From: Sphingomonadaceae bacterium OTU29LAMAA1
GTDB taxonomy: Bacteria; Pseudomonadota; Alphaproteobacteria; Sphingomonadales; Sphingomonadaceae
DNA length: 64,000 nt
NCBI GenBank assembly: GCA_024072375.1
Contig: CP099617.1
Span: 3,293,001 to 3,357,000, forward strand
Reading direction: 5' to 3'
Part shown: positions 9,405 through 21,266 of the stretch, piece by piece
How positions within the stretch are numbered: the stretch's first letter is position 1
Layout: every line of letters starts with the position of its first letter
Position numbers and translations under genes: made by a program
Notes under the pieces: model-generated
What the model was told of the DNA's origin: nothing
The model's database searches: none
Seen by the model: the letters and a program-made list of their open reading frames with translations, nothing else

Positions 9405-10064
9405 CTACTCCGCCAATGCCTTGTCGCTGACGAACATGTTGTTGGCGCGTTCGTGGGCGAAGGTGCTGGGGTTGCCGTGGCCCGGGATGAAGGCGGTATC
9501 GTCGCCCAGCGGCCAGAGCTTCGTCACGATCGTCTCGATCAATTGCTTGTGGTTGCCGCCGGGCATGTCGCTGCGGCCGACCGAGCCCTGGAACAGGACG
9601 TCGCCGACCTGCGCGAACTTGCTCGGCGCATGATGGAAGATGACGTGACCCAGCGTGTGCCCGGGGGTTTCGTAGACGTCGAGGGTGAGGTTGCCGACGC
9701 TCACCGTGTCGCCTTCGACCAGCCAGCGGTCGGGTTCGAAGACGACGCCGGTCATGCCGTAGTTCTTGCCGTCGTCGTCGAGGCGGGCGAGCCAGAAGCG
9801 GTCGGCCTCGTGCGGGCCCTCGATCGGTACGCCGAGATCGGTGGCGAGCGTCTTGGCTTCGCCGGCGTGGTCGATGTGGCCGTGGGTGAGCAGTATTTTT
9901 TCCACCGTGACGCCGGCCTGCGTCACCGCGGCCTTGATACGGGGCAGATCGCCGCCGGGATCGACGATCGCGGCCTTCATCGTCGCGGTGCACCAGATCA
10001 GGGTGCAATTCTGCTGGAAGGGCGTCACCTGGACGATGGCGGCTTTGAGCGGGCTGTCGGTCAT
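9405..10064 (-). CDS. MBL-fold metallo-hydrolase (glyoxalase II-like)
   Basis: A 219-residue cytoplasmic protein with the metallo-beta-lactamase fold. The metal motif HxHxDH is LLTHGHIDHAGEAKTL near residue 60; later metal ligands are in YETPGHTLGHVIFH, VGDVLFQGSVGRSDM and IPGHGNPST. The SVGRSDMPGG block resembles YcbL-type glyoxalase II relatives that hydrolyse thioesters such as S-lactoylglutathione. Substrate is not proven. Its start lies 80 bp from the divergent pabBC. Start chosen at MTDSPLKAAIVQVTPFQQN, where family similarity begins. Confidence 0.88.
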   Translation of the reverse strand: MTDSPLKAAIVQVTPFQQNCTLIWCTATMKAAIVDPGGDLPRIKAAVTQAGVTVEKILLTHGHIDHAGEAKTLATDLGVPIEGPHEADRFWLARLDDDGKNYGMTGVVFEPDRWLVEGDTVSVGNLTLDVYETPGHTLGHVIFHHAPSKFAQVGDVLFQGSVGRSDMPGGNHKQLIETIVTKLWPLGDDTAFIPGHGNPSTFAHERANNMFVSDKALAE

Positions 10065-10144
10065 GGCGGCAGAGATAGGGGGCGGGCGAGGGGGCGGCAA
10101 TCGCCGCTTGCGCCGGGAGCATCCACCCGTGCATTTGACGGTGC

Positions 10145-13155
<3,011 letters not shown>

Positions 13156-13164
13156 GGGGATCGT

Positions 13165-13250
13165 CCTCACCCTTCCGCCGCTGCGCGGCTCTCTCCCTCT
13201 CCCATCGGGAGAGGGAATAGACGGCGCAGCCGTTGCTGAATGGGGTGAGG
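13165..13250. repeat. Paired inverted repeat around a CCCTCTCCC hairpin
   Basis: Outer arms CCTCACCC and GGGGTGAGG face each other around an inner stem CCCTCTCCCATCGGGAGAGGG, with CCGCTGCGCGG and ACGGCGCAGCCGT also partly pairing. It lies directly after the aminotransferase stop and could stop transcription, but it lacks a T-run and resembles dispersed sphingomonad repeats. Confidence 0.65.
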
Positions 13251-13409
13251 CCACTCCGGTACAATATTACGCCCGATGAACGCGGTCGCCACGCCGCGTT
13301 AATTCAGCGTTTCTATAAACGGCATTGAGCCTGGAGGCGGGAGAGACGATCTCGCATCCTTACGGGGCGCAGCGACGTAGCTGCGCTCGAACAAACCAAT
13401 GGGTGCGTC

Positions 13410-13556
13410 ATGCGCAAGGTCTTCAAGAGCGGCTTCTTCTGGCAATTCGTCGGTGGCTTCGCCATCGGCGCGGTCGGCGTCGTGACGCTCCAGCCGGCGA
13501 GCGCGCAGGGCGTGCAGCCGATTCCGGCGGCTTCGCCGATCGTCGCGGTCCGCTGA
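13410..13556 (+). CDS. Small 48-residue ORF with one membrane segment
   Basis: MRKVFKSGFFWQFVGGFAIG begins the protein, followed by AVGVVTLQPASAQGVQPIP and ending SPIVAVR. A basic start, a hydrophobic stretch (residues 9-27) and an ASA-Q end that could be a signal-peptidase site make it look like a small exported or membrane-anchored peptide. It ends 7 bp before msrA and in the same direction, so it is probably co-transcribed. No strong ribosome-binding site is evident. I do not recognise the family. Confidence 0.55.
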   Translation: MRKVFKSGFFWQFVGGFAIGAVGVVTLQPASAQGVQPIPAASPIVAVR

Positions 13557-13563
13557 GGCTGTA

Positions 13564-14247
13564 ATGCGGGCGGCGGCTCCCCATGTTGGTGGCATGCTGA
13601 AAATCCTGTTGCCCGTCGCCGGTGTCGCCGCCGCCGTGATCGCCTCCACCGGCTTCGCCGCGGCCGAGCGCGCGGTGCCGATCCCCGTTGCCAAGGTCGA
13701 TGTTCCGGCTGCGGCGGGAATGCAGACCGCGGTGTTCGCGGGCGGCTGCTTCTGGGGCATGGAAGCGGTGTTCGAGCATGTGAAGGGCGTACGCGGGGTG
13801 ACCGCGGGCTATGCCGGCGGCACGCGTGAGACGGCCAATTACGATGCCGTATCGACCGAGCGGACCGGGCATGCCGAGGCGATCAAGGTCGTCTTCGATC
13901 CACGGCAGGTGAGCTATGCGACGCTGCTGCGGGTGTATTTCTCGATCGCGCACGATCCGACGCAGCTGAACCGGCAGGGTCCGGATAGCGGCCCGAGCTA
14001 TCGGTCGGCGGTGTTCCCGCAGGATGCGCGCCAGGCGGCGGTTGCGCGGGCGTATATCGCGCAGCTTGGTGCGGCGAAGAGCTTTCCGCGGCCGATCGTG
14101 ACGAAGGTAGAGCAGGGCAAGTTCTTCCCGGCCGAGGCGTATCATCAGAATTTCTACGACCGGAATCCGACGCACCCGTATATCGTGCATTGGGACAAGC
14201 CGAAGGTCGCGGCGTTCAAGGCGGGATTTCCGACGCTGTATCGGTGA
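13564..14247 (+). CDS. msrA: Peptide methionine-S-sulfoxide reductase MsrA, exported
   Basis: MsrA reduces methionine-S-sulfoxide in oxidised proteins. The active-site motif GCFWGMEAVF has the catalytic Cys at residue 62, and YAGG, GHAEAI and DPTQLNRQGPDSG-type blocks follow. Ahead of the catalytic domain is a signal-like stretch (LPVAGVAAAVIASTGFAAAE), so this copy probably works in the periplasm. GAGG five bases upstream supports the ATG at 13564; an ATG at 13594 would give an even cleaner signal peptide. The C-terminal resolving cysteines of many MsrA proteins are absent, as in several short forms. Confidence 0.92.
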   Translation: MRAAAPHVGGMLKILLPVAGVAAAVIASTGFAAAERAVPIPVAKVDVPAAAGMQTAVFAGGCFWGMEAVFEHVKGVRGVTAGYAGGTRETANYDAVSTERTGHAEAIKVVFDPRQVSYATLLRVYFSIAHDPTQLNRQGPDSGPSYRSAVFPQDARQAAVARAYIAQLGAAKSFPRPIVTKVEQGKFFPAEAYHQNFYDRNPTHPYIVHWDKPKVAAFKAGFPTLYR

Positions 14248-14255
14248 GGCCTGCC

Positions 14256-14278
14256 CCCTCTCCCCTGCGGGGAGAGGG
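14256..14278. terminator. GC-rich hairpin between convergent msrA and pdeM
   Basis: Perfect stem of ten pairs, CCCTCTCCCC and GGGGAGAGGG, with loop TGC, in the 38-bp gap between the two stop codons. Position suggests a shared terminator; no long T-run is present on either side. Confidence 0.55.
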
Positions 14279-14285
14279 AGCGCAG

Positions 14286-14948
14286 TTAAGCAGCGATCGG
14301 GAAGCGCAGGAGGCGCTGTTCTACCGGGACCAGCGCTTCTGCGCCGCGACCCACCGCCTTCGTCAGCGCGGGGTGATTAACGTCCAGTCCACCGGTCAAC
14401 GCACCGAATGCCGGCAGGACGATTTTGCGCTCCGTCGCGACGAAACAGCGCCTCGCGATCTGCTTGCCGCGCACCGCAACCCGCAGCTTCGGGTGGAAAT
14501 GACCCGACAGCTCCGGGCGTGTTTCCAGCGGATCGGCCTCGTGGCGCAGGATCAGCCCATCGACTTCCGCCTCGTCGGCGATCTCGCCGCCGCAGCGGTC
14601 CTTGATGTCGGGATCGTGGTTGCCGGTGATCCACGTCCAGCGCAGCCCTTCGGTCAGCGCGCGGAGGCGGATTTGTGCTTCCTGCGGCAGGCGCTCGCAG
14701 CCGTCGCTGTCGTGGAAGCTGTCGCCGAGGCACCAGAGTTCCTCCGCCCCGGTCCTAGCGACCAGTGCGGCGAGATCGGCGAGCGTCGCCAGTGAATCGT
14801 ACGGCGGCAGCATCTGGCCGCGGGCAGCGAACCAGCTCGCTTTTTCGAAATGGAGATCGGCGACGAGCAAGGCACGGCGTGCCGGCCATAGCAACGCACC
14901 CTCCGGAAGGGCGCAGAGCGCGTGGCCGCCGAACGAAAAGGGAACCAT
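14286..14948 (-). CDS. pdeM: Ligase-associated DNA damage response metallophosphoesterase
   Basis: A 220-residue calcineurin-like phosphoesterase of the PdeM type encoded with the bacterial Lhr/ligase repair set. Metal-site motifs in order: LLVADLHFEKASW, LWCLGDSFHDSDG, WITGNHDPDI and LSGHFHPK. Family members are manganese-dependent nucleases or phosphodiesterases on DNA/RNA ends. The start MVPFSFGGHALCALPEGALL fits the family. In many genomes it is next to lhr; here kup lies between, and the helicase reads in the same direction 2.3 kb away. Confidence 0.9.
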   Translation of the reverse strand: MVPFSFGGHALCALPEGALLWPARRALLVADLHFEKASWFAARGQMLPPYDSLATLADLAALVARTGAEELWCLGDSFHDSDGCERLPQEAQIRLRALTEGLRWTWITGNHDPDIKDRCGGEIADEAEVDGLILRHEADPLETRPELSGHFHPKLRVAVRGKQIARRCFVATERKIVLPAFGALTGGLDVNHPALTKAVGRGAEALVPVEQRLLRFPIAA

Positions 14949-15086
14949 GCGTCCGCCTTGCCCGCAAAGATCCGCATGGGCAAGCCGTTGTGCGGTGCGG
15001 AGCAAATCCGCTTGCCTGGGGCTGCAATAGGCGTAAAGCGCGCCGTCCTCCCGCCGGGAGGGTTCTGTCAGAGGGTAGTCGCGCGC

Positions 15087-17021
15087 ATGTCGCCCGCCGT
15101 CCAAGCACCCGTTTCCACCGCCCAGCATCATCCCGCACTCATCGGTCTCACCATCGGGGCGATCGGCGTGGTGTTCGGCGATATCGGCACCAGTCCGCTC
15201 TACGCGTTCCGCGATGCGCTGGGGCAGTCCGCCGCCGACGGTATCGATCCGTCCGAGATCCTCGGCGTGCTCAGCCTCGCGCTGTGGACGCTGACGCTGA
15301 TCGTCACGTGCAAATACGTCTTTTTCCTGATGCGCGCCGACAATCACGGCGAGGGCGGCGTGCTGGCGCTGGCGGCGCTGGCGCGGCGGTCGCTGGGGAT
15401 GCGCAGCCGCATCGCGCTGGTGTTGGGCGCAGCGGGTGCGGCGTTGTTCTATGGCGATGCGATCATCACGCCGTCGCTGTCGGTGCTGTCGGCAATGGAG
15501 GGATTGCAGACGATCCCGTCCGCCGCGAAATTGTTCGACGAGGGCACGATCCGGGCGCTGACGATCGGCATCCTGATCGCGCTGTTCCTGATCCAGAAGC
15601 GCGGCACGGCGATGGTCGCCAAGCTGTTCGGGCCGGTCTGCATCCTGTGGTTCGTGACCATCGGGGCCTTGGGCATCTGGCATATCGCCGACGAGCTATC
15701 GATCTTTCGCGTGCTGATCCCGAGCTATGGCATCCGTTTCCTCGCGACGCACGGCACGACGGGGCTGTTCGTGCTCGGCGCGGTGTTCCTGACCGTCACC
15801 GGCGCGGAGGCGTTGACCGCGGACATGGGGCATTTCGGCAAGCGGCCGATCCGGATCGCGTGGTTGTTCCTCGTCTTCCCGGCGCTGACGCTCAACTATC
15901 TGGGGCAGGGCGCGTTCGCGCTGTCGCATCTGGAAGCCGCGGCGGCGGCGGGGACGCCGTTCGTCAACCAGAACTGGTTCTTCCTGATGGCGCCCGAATC
16001 GTTTCGTGGGCCGCTGATCGTGCTGGCGGGGTTCGCCACGGTGATCGCGAGCCAAGCGGTGATCACCGGTGCCTTCTCGCTGACGCAGCAGGCGGTGCAG
16101 CTGGGGTTGCTGCCGCGCATGAAGCTGCGCCAGACGTCGGCGGATTTCGCCGGGCAGATCTATATCCCGGCGATCAACTGGTTGCTGCTGGTCGGCGTGC
16201 TGGTGCTGATCGTCCAGTTCAAGACGTCGTCGGCGATGGCGGCCGCGTACGGCATCGCCGTGACGGGCACGATGGTGGTGACGACGTTGCTCGGCTACCT
16301 CGTGGCGCGGCATGTCTGGCATTGGAAGCGGGTGTGGGCGCTGACCGCGGTGCTGCCGTTCCTTTGCCTCGACCTGATCTTCTTCGGTGCCAACATCCTG
16401 CGCGTGGTCGAGGGCGGCTGGGTGCCGCTGGTAATCGCCGCCGCGATCGGCCTGCTGATCTACACCTGGGTGCGCGGCAAGGGCATCGTGCGGGCATTCG
16501 AGGCGCGGCAGAGCATCCCGCTCGCCGACCTCGCCGTCGCGCTGGCGAAGCGCCCGCCCGAGCGGGTGCCGGGCACCGCGGTGTTCCTGACCGCCAATCC
16601 GCGCTCGGCGCCGGGAGCGTTGCTCCACAACCTCAAGCACAACAAGGTGCTGCACGAGCGCAACCTGGTGGTGAGCATCCGCACCACCGACCGGCCGGTG
16701 GTGGACGAGGCGCATCGATCGACGGTCGAGCGGCTGGACGACAATTTCGAGATCGTCGTGCTGAACTACGGCTTCATGGAATCGCCCGACGTGCCGGCCG
16801 ACCTCGGCGTCGGTGGCAAGACCGAGATGCGCAGCCTGGATGCGATGAAGACGAGCTTCTTCATCGGGCGCAACACGTTGAAGCCGGAGGCGGATGTGGG
16901 CATGCCGCTGTGGCAGGACCGCATCTTCATGTTCATGCAGCGCAATGCGAGCGATCCGACCGATTTCCTGAAGATTCCGCCGGGGAAGGTACTGGAATTG
17001 GGCGAGCAGGTTACGGTCTGA
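15087..17021 (+). CDS. kup: Low-affinity potassium transporter Kup
   Basis: A 644-residue inner-membrane potassium:proton symporter. The Kup signature GAIGVVFGDIGTSPLYAFRD is near the start, with a run of about twelve hydrophobic segments and a soluble C-terminal domain of roughly 150 residues (from RQSIPLADLAVALAKRPPER). The open frame extends 165 bp upstream into the pdeM gene, but similarity starts around HHPALIGLTIGAIG, so ATG 15087 is chosen. It sits between two genes of the ligase-associated repair set with which it has no obvious functional tie. Confidence 0.95.
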   Translation: MSPAVQAPVSTAQHHPALIGLTIGAIGVVFGDIGTSPLYAFRDALGQSAADGIDPSEILGVLSLALWTLTLIVTCKYVFFLMRADNHGEGGVLALAALARRSLGMRSRIALVLGAAGAALFYGDAIITPSLSVLSAMEGLQTIPSAAKLFDEGTIRALTIGILIALFLIQKRGTAMVAKLFGPVCILWFVTIGALGIWHIADELSIFRVLIPSYGIRFLATHGTTGLFVLGAVFLTVTGAEALTADMGHFGKRPIRIAWLFLVFPALTLNYLGQGAFALSHLEAAAAAGTPFVNQNWFFLMAPESFRGPLIVLAGFATVIASQAVITGAFSLTQQAVQLGLLPRMKLRQTSADFAGQIYIPAINWLLLVGVLVLIVQFKTSSAMAAAYGIAVTGTMVVTTLLGYLVARHVWHWKRVWALTAVLPFLCLDLIFFGANILRVVEGGWVPLVIAAAIGLLIYTWVRGKGIVRAFEARQSIPLADLAVALAKRPPERVPGTAVFLTANPRSAPGALLHNLKHNKVLHERNLVVSIRTTDRPVVDEAHRSTVERLDDNFEIVVLNYGFMESPDVPADLGVGGKTEMRSLDAMKTSFFIGRNTLKPEADVGMPLWQDRIFMFMQRNASDPTDFLKIPPGKVLELGEQVTV

Positions 17022-17024
17022 TTG

Positions 17025-17213
17025 TTCACGCGAAGACGCGAAGACGCGAAGAGGTTTTGCGCGCGGAGGCGCAGAGGGCGCGGAGAAGAAGAGGGCCGCG
17101 TAGCGGCTGTCATCGCCCGCTCAAGAGGTGGATTGGAGCTGCCGCAAGCTCGTCTCTGCGCCTCGGCGCGCTAAAACCCTTCTTCTCTTCGCGTCTTTGC
17201 GGCTTCGCGTGAA
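17025..17213. repeat. Composite inverted repeat, family A copy 1
   Basis: Outer arms TTCACGCGAAGACGCGAAG and CTTCGCGTCTTTGCGGCTT plus CGCGTGAA; inner arms GCGCGGAGGCGCAGAG and CTCTGCGCCTCGGCGCG. It fills the gap between the convergent kup and lhr genes. Related copies lie at 21086-21258, 47362-47505, 49537-49829 and 57023-57319. No transposase is near any of them. Confidence 0.8.
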
Positions 17214-17233
17214 TCACGCATCTTTCAAAAAGG

Positions 17234-19639
17234 TCAGTCGAGCGTCATCGCCTCCGCCGCAAGCGCTTCGGCTTCGATCAGCAAGGCATCATCTGCGCTG
17301 CCGACCGAGATTTTCTCGCGGCCGATCAGGGTCAGCACCGGGACGGCAAGTGGGGTGACGCGCTCAAGATCGACGTGGAGCATCGTCTCGGCGGCGCGGT
17401 CGAGCAGGCCGGCGAGGCGGCCGACGTCGGTCATGCGGGCGCGGGCGTCGTCCCAGGCGGCTTGCAGGAGCAGGTGGCTGGGTTCGTATTTGCGCAGGAC
17501 ATCGTAGATCAGGTCGGTCGAGAAGGTGACCTGTCGCCCGGTCTTGCGCTTGCCGGGGTGCTGGCGCTCGACGAGGCCGCCGATCACCGCGACTTCGCGG
17601 AAGGCGCGTTTGAGCAGGTGCGATTGCTGCACCCAGTCGACGAATTCGTGTTCGAGGATGTCGGGGCTGAACAAAGCGGCGGGGTCGGTGATCTTGTCGA
17701 TGCCGTACACCGCGAGCGCGTAATCGTTGGCGACGAAGCCCAGCGGCTTCAGTCCCTCCGCCTCCATGCGGCGGGTGATGAGCATGCCGAGCGACTGGTG
17801 CGCGTTCCACCCTTCGAAACTGTAGGCGACCATGTAATTGCGCCCTTCGCGCGGGAAGGTTTCGACCAGAAGCTGGCCGGGGCGGGGCAGGGCGGAGCGT
17901 TTCGCCTGGAATTCCAGCCATTCGCGCACGTCGTCGGGGAAGCGCGCCCATTGGCCGGGATCGGCGAGGAAGCCGCGGACGCGGTCGGCGAGGTTGGTCG
18001 ACAACGGCATGCGCGATCCGCCGTAGGTCGGGATACGCGCGGGCTTGGACGAGGCGCGGACGATGAGGTCCTCGGTATCGATCTTCTGCACTTCGCAGCT
18101 GAGGCCGGCGAAGAAGAAGGTGTCGCCGGGGGAGAGTTGCGCGGCGAACCCTTCCTCGACCTTGCCAAGGTTGCGGCCATTCTTGAAGCGGACGTTGAGC
18201 ATCGTCGATTCGACGATGATGCCGGCGTTGAGGCGGTGCTGGGTGACGAACTTCGGGTGGCTGACGCGCCACAGGCCGTCGGCCTCCTGCGTCAGGCGCT
18301 TGAAGCGGTCGTAGGCCTTGAGGCTGTAGCCGCCATCGCGGATGAAGCCGAGGACGCGATCGAACGTCTCGTCGGTCAGCGCCGAATAAGGGAGGGCGGA
18401 GCGGACCTCGTCGAGCAATGTCGCCTGATCGAACGGCGCGGCGCAGGCGACCGCCATGACGTGCTGGGCGAGCACGTCGAGCGCACCGGGGCGGAACAGG
18501 TCGGGGTCGAGTTCGCCCGCCTCCACCGCGTCGAGGGCGGCGCGGGCTTCGAGATATTCGAAGCGGTTGCCGGGGACGACGATCGCTTCCGAAGCTTCGT
18601 CGAGCCGGTGGTTGGCGCGGCCGATCCGCTGGAGCAGGCGTGACGAGCCCTTGGGCGCGCCCATCTGGATGACGCAATCCACGTCGCCCCAGTCGACACC
18701 CAGGTCCAGGCTGGCGGTCGCCACCAGCGCGCGCAGGCGGCCGTCCGCCATCGCACCCTCCACCTTGCGGCGCGCCTCGAGCGAGAGGCTGCCGTGATGG
18801 ACGCCGATCGGCAGCGACTGGGTGTTCACCTTCCACAGGTCCTGGAAGATCAGTTCGGCGAGGCTGCGGGTGTTGCAGAAGACGATCGAGGTCTTGTGCG
18901 CCTCGATCTCCGCCATGACCTGTTCGGCGGCATAGCGGCCGGAATGGCCCGACCATGGCACGCGGCCTTCGGGCAGCAGGATGGCGATGTTGGGGTCGGC
19001 GCCCGCCTCGCCCTGCACCATCGCGACCTGATCGATATCGCCATCGGGGGCGAGCCAGGCGCGATAGCCGTCCGAATCGGCGACGGTGGCGGAGAGGGCG
19101 ACGCGGCGCAGGCCCGGACTGATCCGCTGGAGGCGCGCCATGCAGAGCGACAGCAGGTCGCCGCGCTTGCCGGTGGCGAAGGCGTGGACTTCGTCGACGA
19201 CGATCGTCCTCAGCCCTTCGAACATGGTGAAGCTGTCGGGGTAGCTGAGCAGCAGCGACAGCGATTCGGGCGTGGTGAGCAGGATCTGCGGCGGCTTGAC
19301 GCGCTGGCGGGCCTTGCGGTCGCTGGGCGTGTCGCCGGTGCGGGTCTCAATGCGCAGGTCGAGGCCCATCTCTTCGACGGGCGCGACGAGATTGCGCTGG
19401 ATGTCGACCGCCAGCGCCTTCAACGGCGAGACGTAGAGCGTGTGCAGACCCTCGGTCGGCGTCTCGATCAATTCGGTCAGTGTCGGGAGAAACCCGGCGA
19501 GCGTCTTGCCCGCGCCGGTGGTGGCGACGAGCAAGGCGTGGTGGCCGGCGCGGCCTTCGCGGAGCATGTCGAGCTGGTGACGCCGGGGATGCCAGCCGCG
19601 GGTGGCGAACCAATCTGCGAGCGGCTGGGGGAGGTCCAT
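17234..19639 (-). CDS. lhr: Ligase-associated DEXH-box helicase, Lhr-type
   Basis: An 801-residue superfamily 2 helicase of the short Lhr-core class that works with a DNA ligase, exonuclease and PdeM in bacterial DNA repair. Motifs: Walker A TGAGKT (residues 41-46), SPLKALAVDI, DEVHAFATGKRGD (DEVH 149-152), ALSATVADSDG (SAT 183-185), then QRIGRANHR as motif VI. The distal half holds the winged-helix and Lhr-specific domain with RIPTYGGSRMPLSTNLADRV. Length matches Lhr-core rather than full E. coli Lhr. The MBL exonuclease gene reads away from it, with a small membrane protein between. Confidence 0.92.
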   Translation of the reverse strand: MDLPQPLADWFATRGWHPRRHQLDMLREGRAGHHALLVATTGAGKTLAGFLPTLTELIETPTEGLHTLYVSPLKALAVDIQRNLVAPVEEMGLDLRIETRTGDTPSDRKARQRVKPPQILLTTPESLSLLLSYPDSFTMFEGLRTIVVDEVHAFATGKRGDLLSLCMARLQRISPGLRRVALSATVADSDGYRAWLAPDGDIDQVAMVQGEAGADPNIAILLPEGRVPWSGHSGRYAAEQVMAEIEAHKTSIVFCNTRSLAELIFQDLWKVNTQSLPIGVHHGSLSLEARRKVEGAMADGRLRALVATASLDLGVDWGDVDCVIQMGAPKGSSRLLQRIGRANHRLDEASEAIVVPGNRFEYLEARAALDAVEAGELDPDLFRPGALDVLAQHVMAVACAAPFDQATLLDEVRSALPYSALTDETFDRVLGFIRDGGYSLKAYDRFKRLTQEADGLWRVSHPKFVTQHRLNAGIIVESTMLNVRFKNGRNLGKVEEGFAAQLSPGDTFFFAGLSCEVQKIDTEDLIVRASSKPARIPTYGGSRMPLSTNLADRVRGFLADPGQWARFPDDVREWLEFQAKRSALPRPGQLLVETFPREGRNYMVAYSFEGWNAHQSLGMLITRRMEAEGLKPLGFVANDYALAVYGIDKITDPAALFSPDILEHEFVDWVQQSHLLKRAFREVAVIGGLVERQHPGKRKTGRQVTFSTDLIYDVLRKYEPSHLLLQAAWDDARARMTDVGRLAGLLDRAAETMLHVDLERVTPLAVPVLTLIGREKISVGSADDALLIEAEALAAEAMTLD

Positions 19640-19677
19640 TGCAACCTATGTAGGGCGGGAGCGTCGCCCACACCACT

Positions 19678-19787
19678 CGTCACCCCCGACTTGTTCCGGG
19701 GGAGCGCTGGGCGGCGAACGGAAAGGCTAGAGTCTCGGGGTCTTTCCCTTGTGGATGAGTGGACCCCGGAACGCGTCCGGGGTGACG
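19678..19787. repeat. Paired repeat, family C copy 1 (GTCACCCCGGA type)
   Basis: Left half CGTCACCCCCGACTTGTTCC and its own pairing CGGGGG; right half GGACCCCGGAACGCGTCCGG then GGTGACG. A close relative is at 41671-41786. It lies in the gap upstream of lhr and ends eight bases before the stop codon of the small membrane protein gene. Confidence 0.75.
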
Positions 19788-19794
19788 GAGGATC

Positions 19795-19968
19795 TTACCG
19801 CTGGTCGTGATCCACCGCATCGCCCTGGTACAGGTCGTGCGTCGCCTGTTCGGTGCGGCGGTGCTGGTCGCGCGAGACGCGATTGTTGAACTTCGCCCAG
19901 ATGAGTACGCCGAGCAGCACCATCGCGCCGACGAAGACGACCAAACCCCAGAAGCTGCTGATCACCAT
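19795..19968 (-). CDS. 57-residue single-pass membrane protein
   Basis: Reads MVISSFWGLVVFVGAMVLLG then VLIWAKFNNRVSRDQHRRTE and ends AVDHDQR. One N-terminal membrane helix (about residues 4-24) and a charged cytoplasmic tail. GGGAGAA six bases upstream of the ATG supports translation. It lies between lhr and the divergent ligase-associated exonuclease. No function assigned; possibly conserved among sphingomonads. Confidence 0.65.
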   Translation of the reverse strand: MVISSFWGLVVFVGAMVLLGVLIWAKFNNRVSRDQHRRTEQATHDLYQGDAVDHDQR

Positions 19969-20064
19969 CGATTTTCTCCCGTAGGTGTAGCGTTCGGGGT
20001 CAACGACCCGTGGCCGCTATTCGATCCGGCGGCACCGTAAGCGCGGCTGGCGCGTAGTAGCGGC

Positions 20065-21063
20065 ATGGCACGATTGGGCGACTGGCTGGAACCGCATCCG
20101 CACGGCATCTACGTCAAACCAGCGGATGCGTGGATCGACCCGTCCGAGCCGGAGGCGCGCGCGCTGGTGACGCACGGCCACGCCGATCACGCGCGCGGTG
20201 GGCATGGCGCCGTGTGGGCGACGCCGGAAACGCTGGCGATCATGGACGCGCGCTACGGCGAACAGGCAGGCCACCCCGTCGTTTATGGCGAGAGCATCCG
20301 GATGGGCGAGGTGGAGATCGGCTATGTCCCCGCCGGGCATGTGCTGGGATCGGCGCAGATCGTGCTCGACTACCGCGGCGAGCGGGTCGTCGTGTCGGGC
20401 GACTATAAGCGGCGGGCGGACCCGACGTGTACGCCGTTTGAGCCGGTAAAGTGCGACGTGTTCGTCACAGAGGCGACCTTTGCGCTACCGGTGTTCCGCC
20501 ACCCCGATACGGGCGACGAGATCGACAAGCTGATCGCGCGACTGCACGCCAACCCCGATCGCTGCGTGCTGGTCGGCGCCTATGCGCTCGGCAAGGCGCA
20601 GCGGGTGATCGCCGAGCTGCGCGAGCGGGGGCATGAGGCGCCGATCTACATCCATGGCGCGTTGCAGCGGTTGTGCGACCTGTACGCCGAGCATGGCGTG
20701 CGGCTGGGCGAGCTGCTGCCGGTGGCGGATGCGAAGAAGGCGGACATGGCGGGGCACGTCGTGATGTGCCCGCCGGGTGCGCTCAACGATCGCTGGTCGC
20801 GCCGCCTGCCCGATCCGATCACCGCCATGGCTTCTGGGTGGATGCGAGTACGGCAGCGGGCGCGGCAGAAGAACGTCGAACTGCCGCTGATCCTGTCCGA
20901 TCACGCCGACTGGGACGAGCTGACCGACACCTTGTCCGAAATCGCACCGCGCGAAGTGTGGGTGACGCACGGGCGCGAAGAGGCGCTGGTCCATTGGTGC
21001 GAGCAGCGCCAGATGAAGGCAAGGGCCTTGGCGTTGGTGGGGTTCGAGGATGAGGATGATTGA
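20065..21063 (+). CDS. Ligase-associated DNA exonuclease (MBL fold)
   Basis: A 332-residue metallo-beta-lactamase/beta-CASP-like nuclease of the SNM1/Artemis branch that accompanies bacterial Lhr and ATP-dependent ligase. Metal motif ALVTHGHADHARGGHG (HxHxDH), YVPAGHVLGSAQIVLDY, VVVSGDYKRRADPT and LSDHADWDEL follow in family order. Relatives are metal-dependent exonucleases on single- or double-strand ends. The start MARLGDWLEPHPHGIYV is standard. Gene direction is opposite to lhr. Confidence 0.9.
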   Translation: MARLGDWLEPHPHGIYVKPADAWIDPSEPEARALVTHGHADHARGGHGAVWATPETLAIMDARYGEQAGHPVVYGESIRMGEVEIGYVPAGHVLGSAQIVLDYRGERVVVSGDYKRRADPTCTPFEPVKCDVFVTEATFALPVFRHPDTGDEIDKLIARLHANPDRCVLVGAYALGKAQRVIAELRERGHEAPIYIHGALQRLCDLYAEHGVRLGELLPVADAKKADMAGHVVMCPPGALNDRWSRRLPDPITAMASGWMRVRQRARQKNVELPLILSDHADWDELTDTLSEIAPREVWVTHGREEALVHWCEQRQMKARALALVGFEDEDD

Positions 21064-21085
21064 GCCGTCGCGGTGAGAAGGTGCT

Positions 21086-21258
21086 TTCACGCGAAGGTTT
21101 TTTGCGCGCAGAGGCGCAGAGGACGCAGAGACGTTCGATGCCAGCGGCAGCTTTCAGTTCAAATTTTCTGAATACAGCTGCTTCGCGAAAGCCCACTCCG
21201 CGTCCTCTGCGCCTCTGCGCGAACAATCCTTCTTTGCGTCTTCGCGCCTTCGCGTGAA
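21086..21258. repeat. Composite inverted repeat, family A copy 2
   Basis: Outer arms TTCACGCGAAG and CTTCGCGTGAA with the inner arms GCGCGCAGAGGCGCAGAGG and CCTCTGCGCCTCTGCGCG; the spacer holds AATTTTCTGAATACAGCTGC, which is AT-richer than surroundings. It fills the gap between two convergent genes (exonuclease and EEP hydrolase). Confidence 0.8.
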
Positions 21259-21266
21259 ATTTACTG

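Noticed and set aside
14765..17212. 815-codon frame overlapping kup
   Set aside because: Out-of-frame translation of kup with Arg-rich composition; its end is made of repeat family A.
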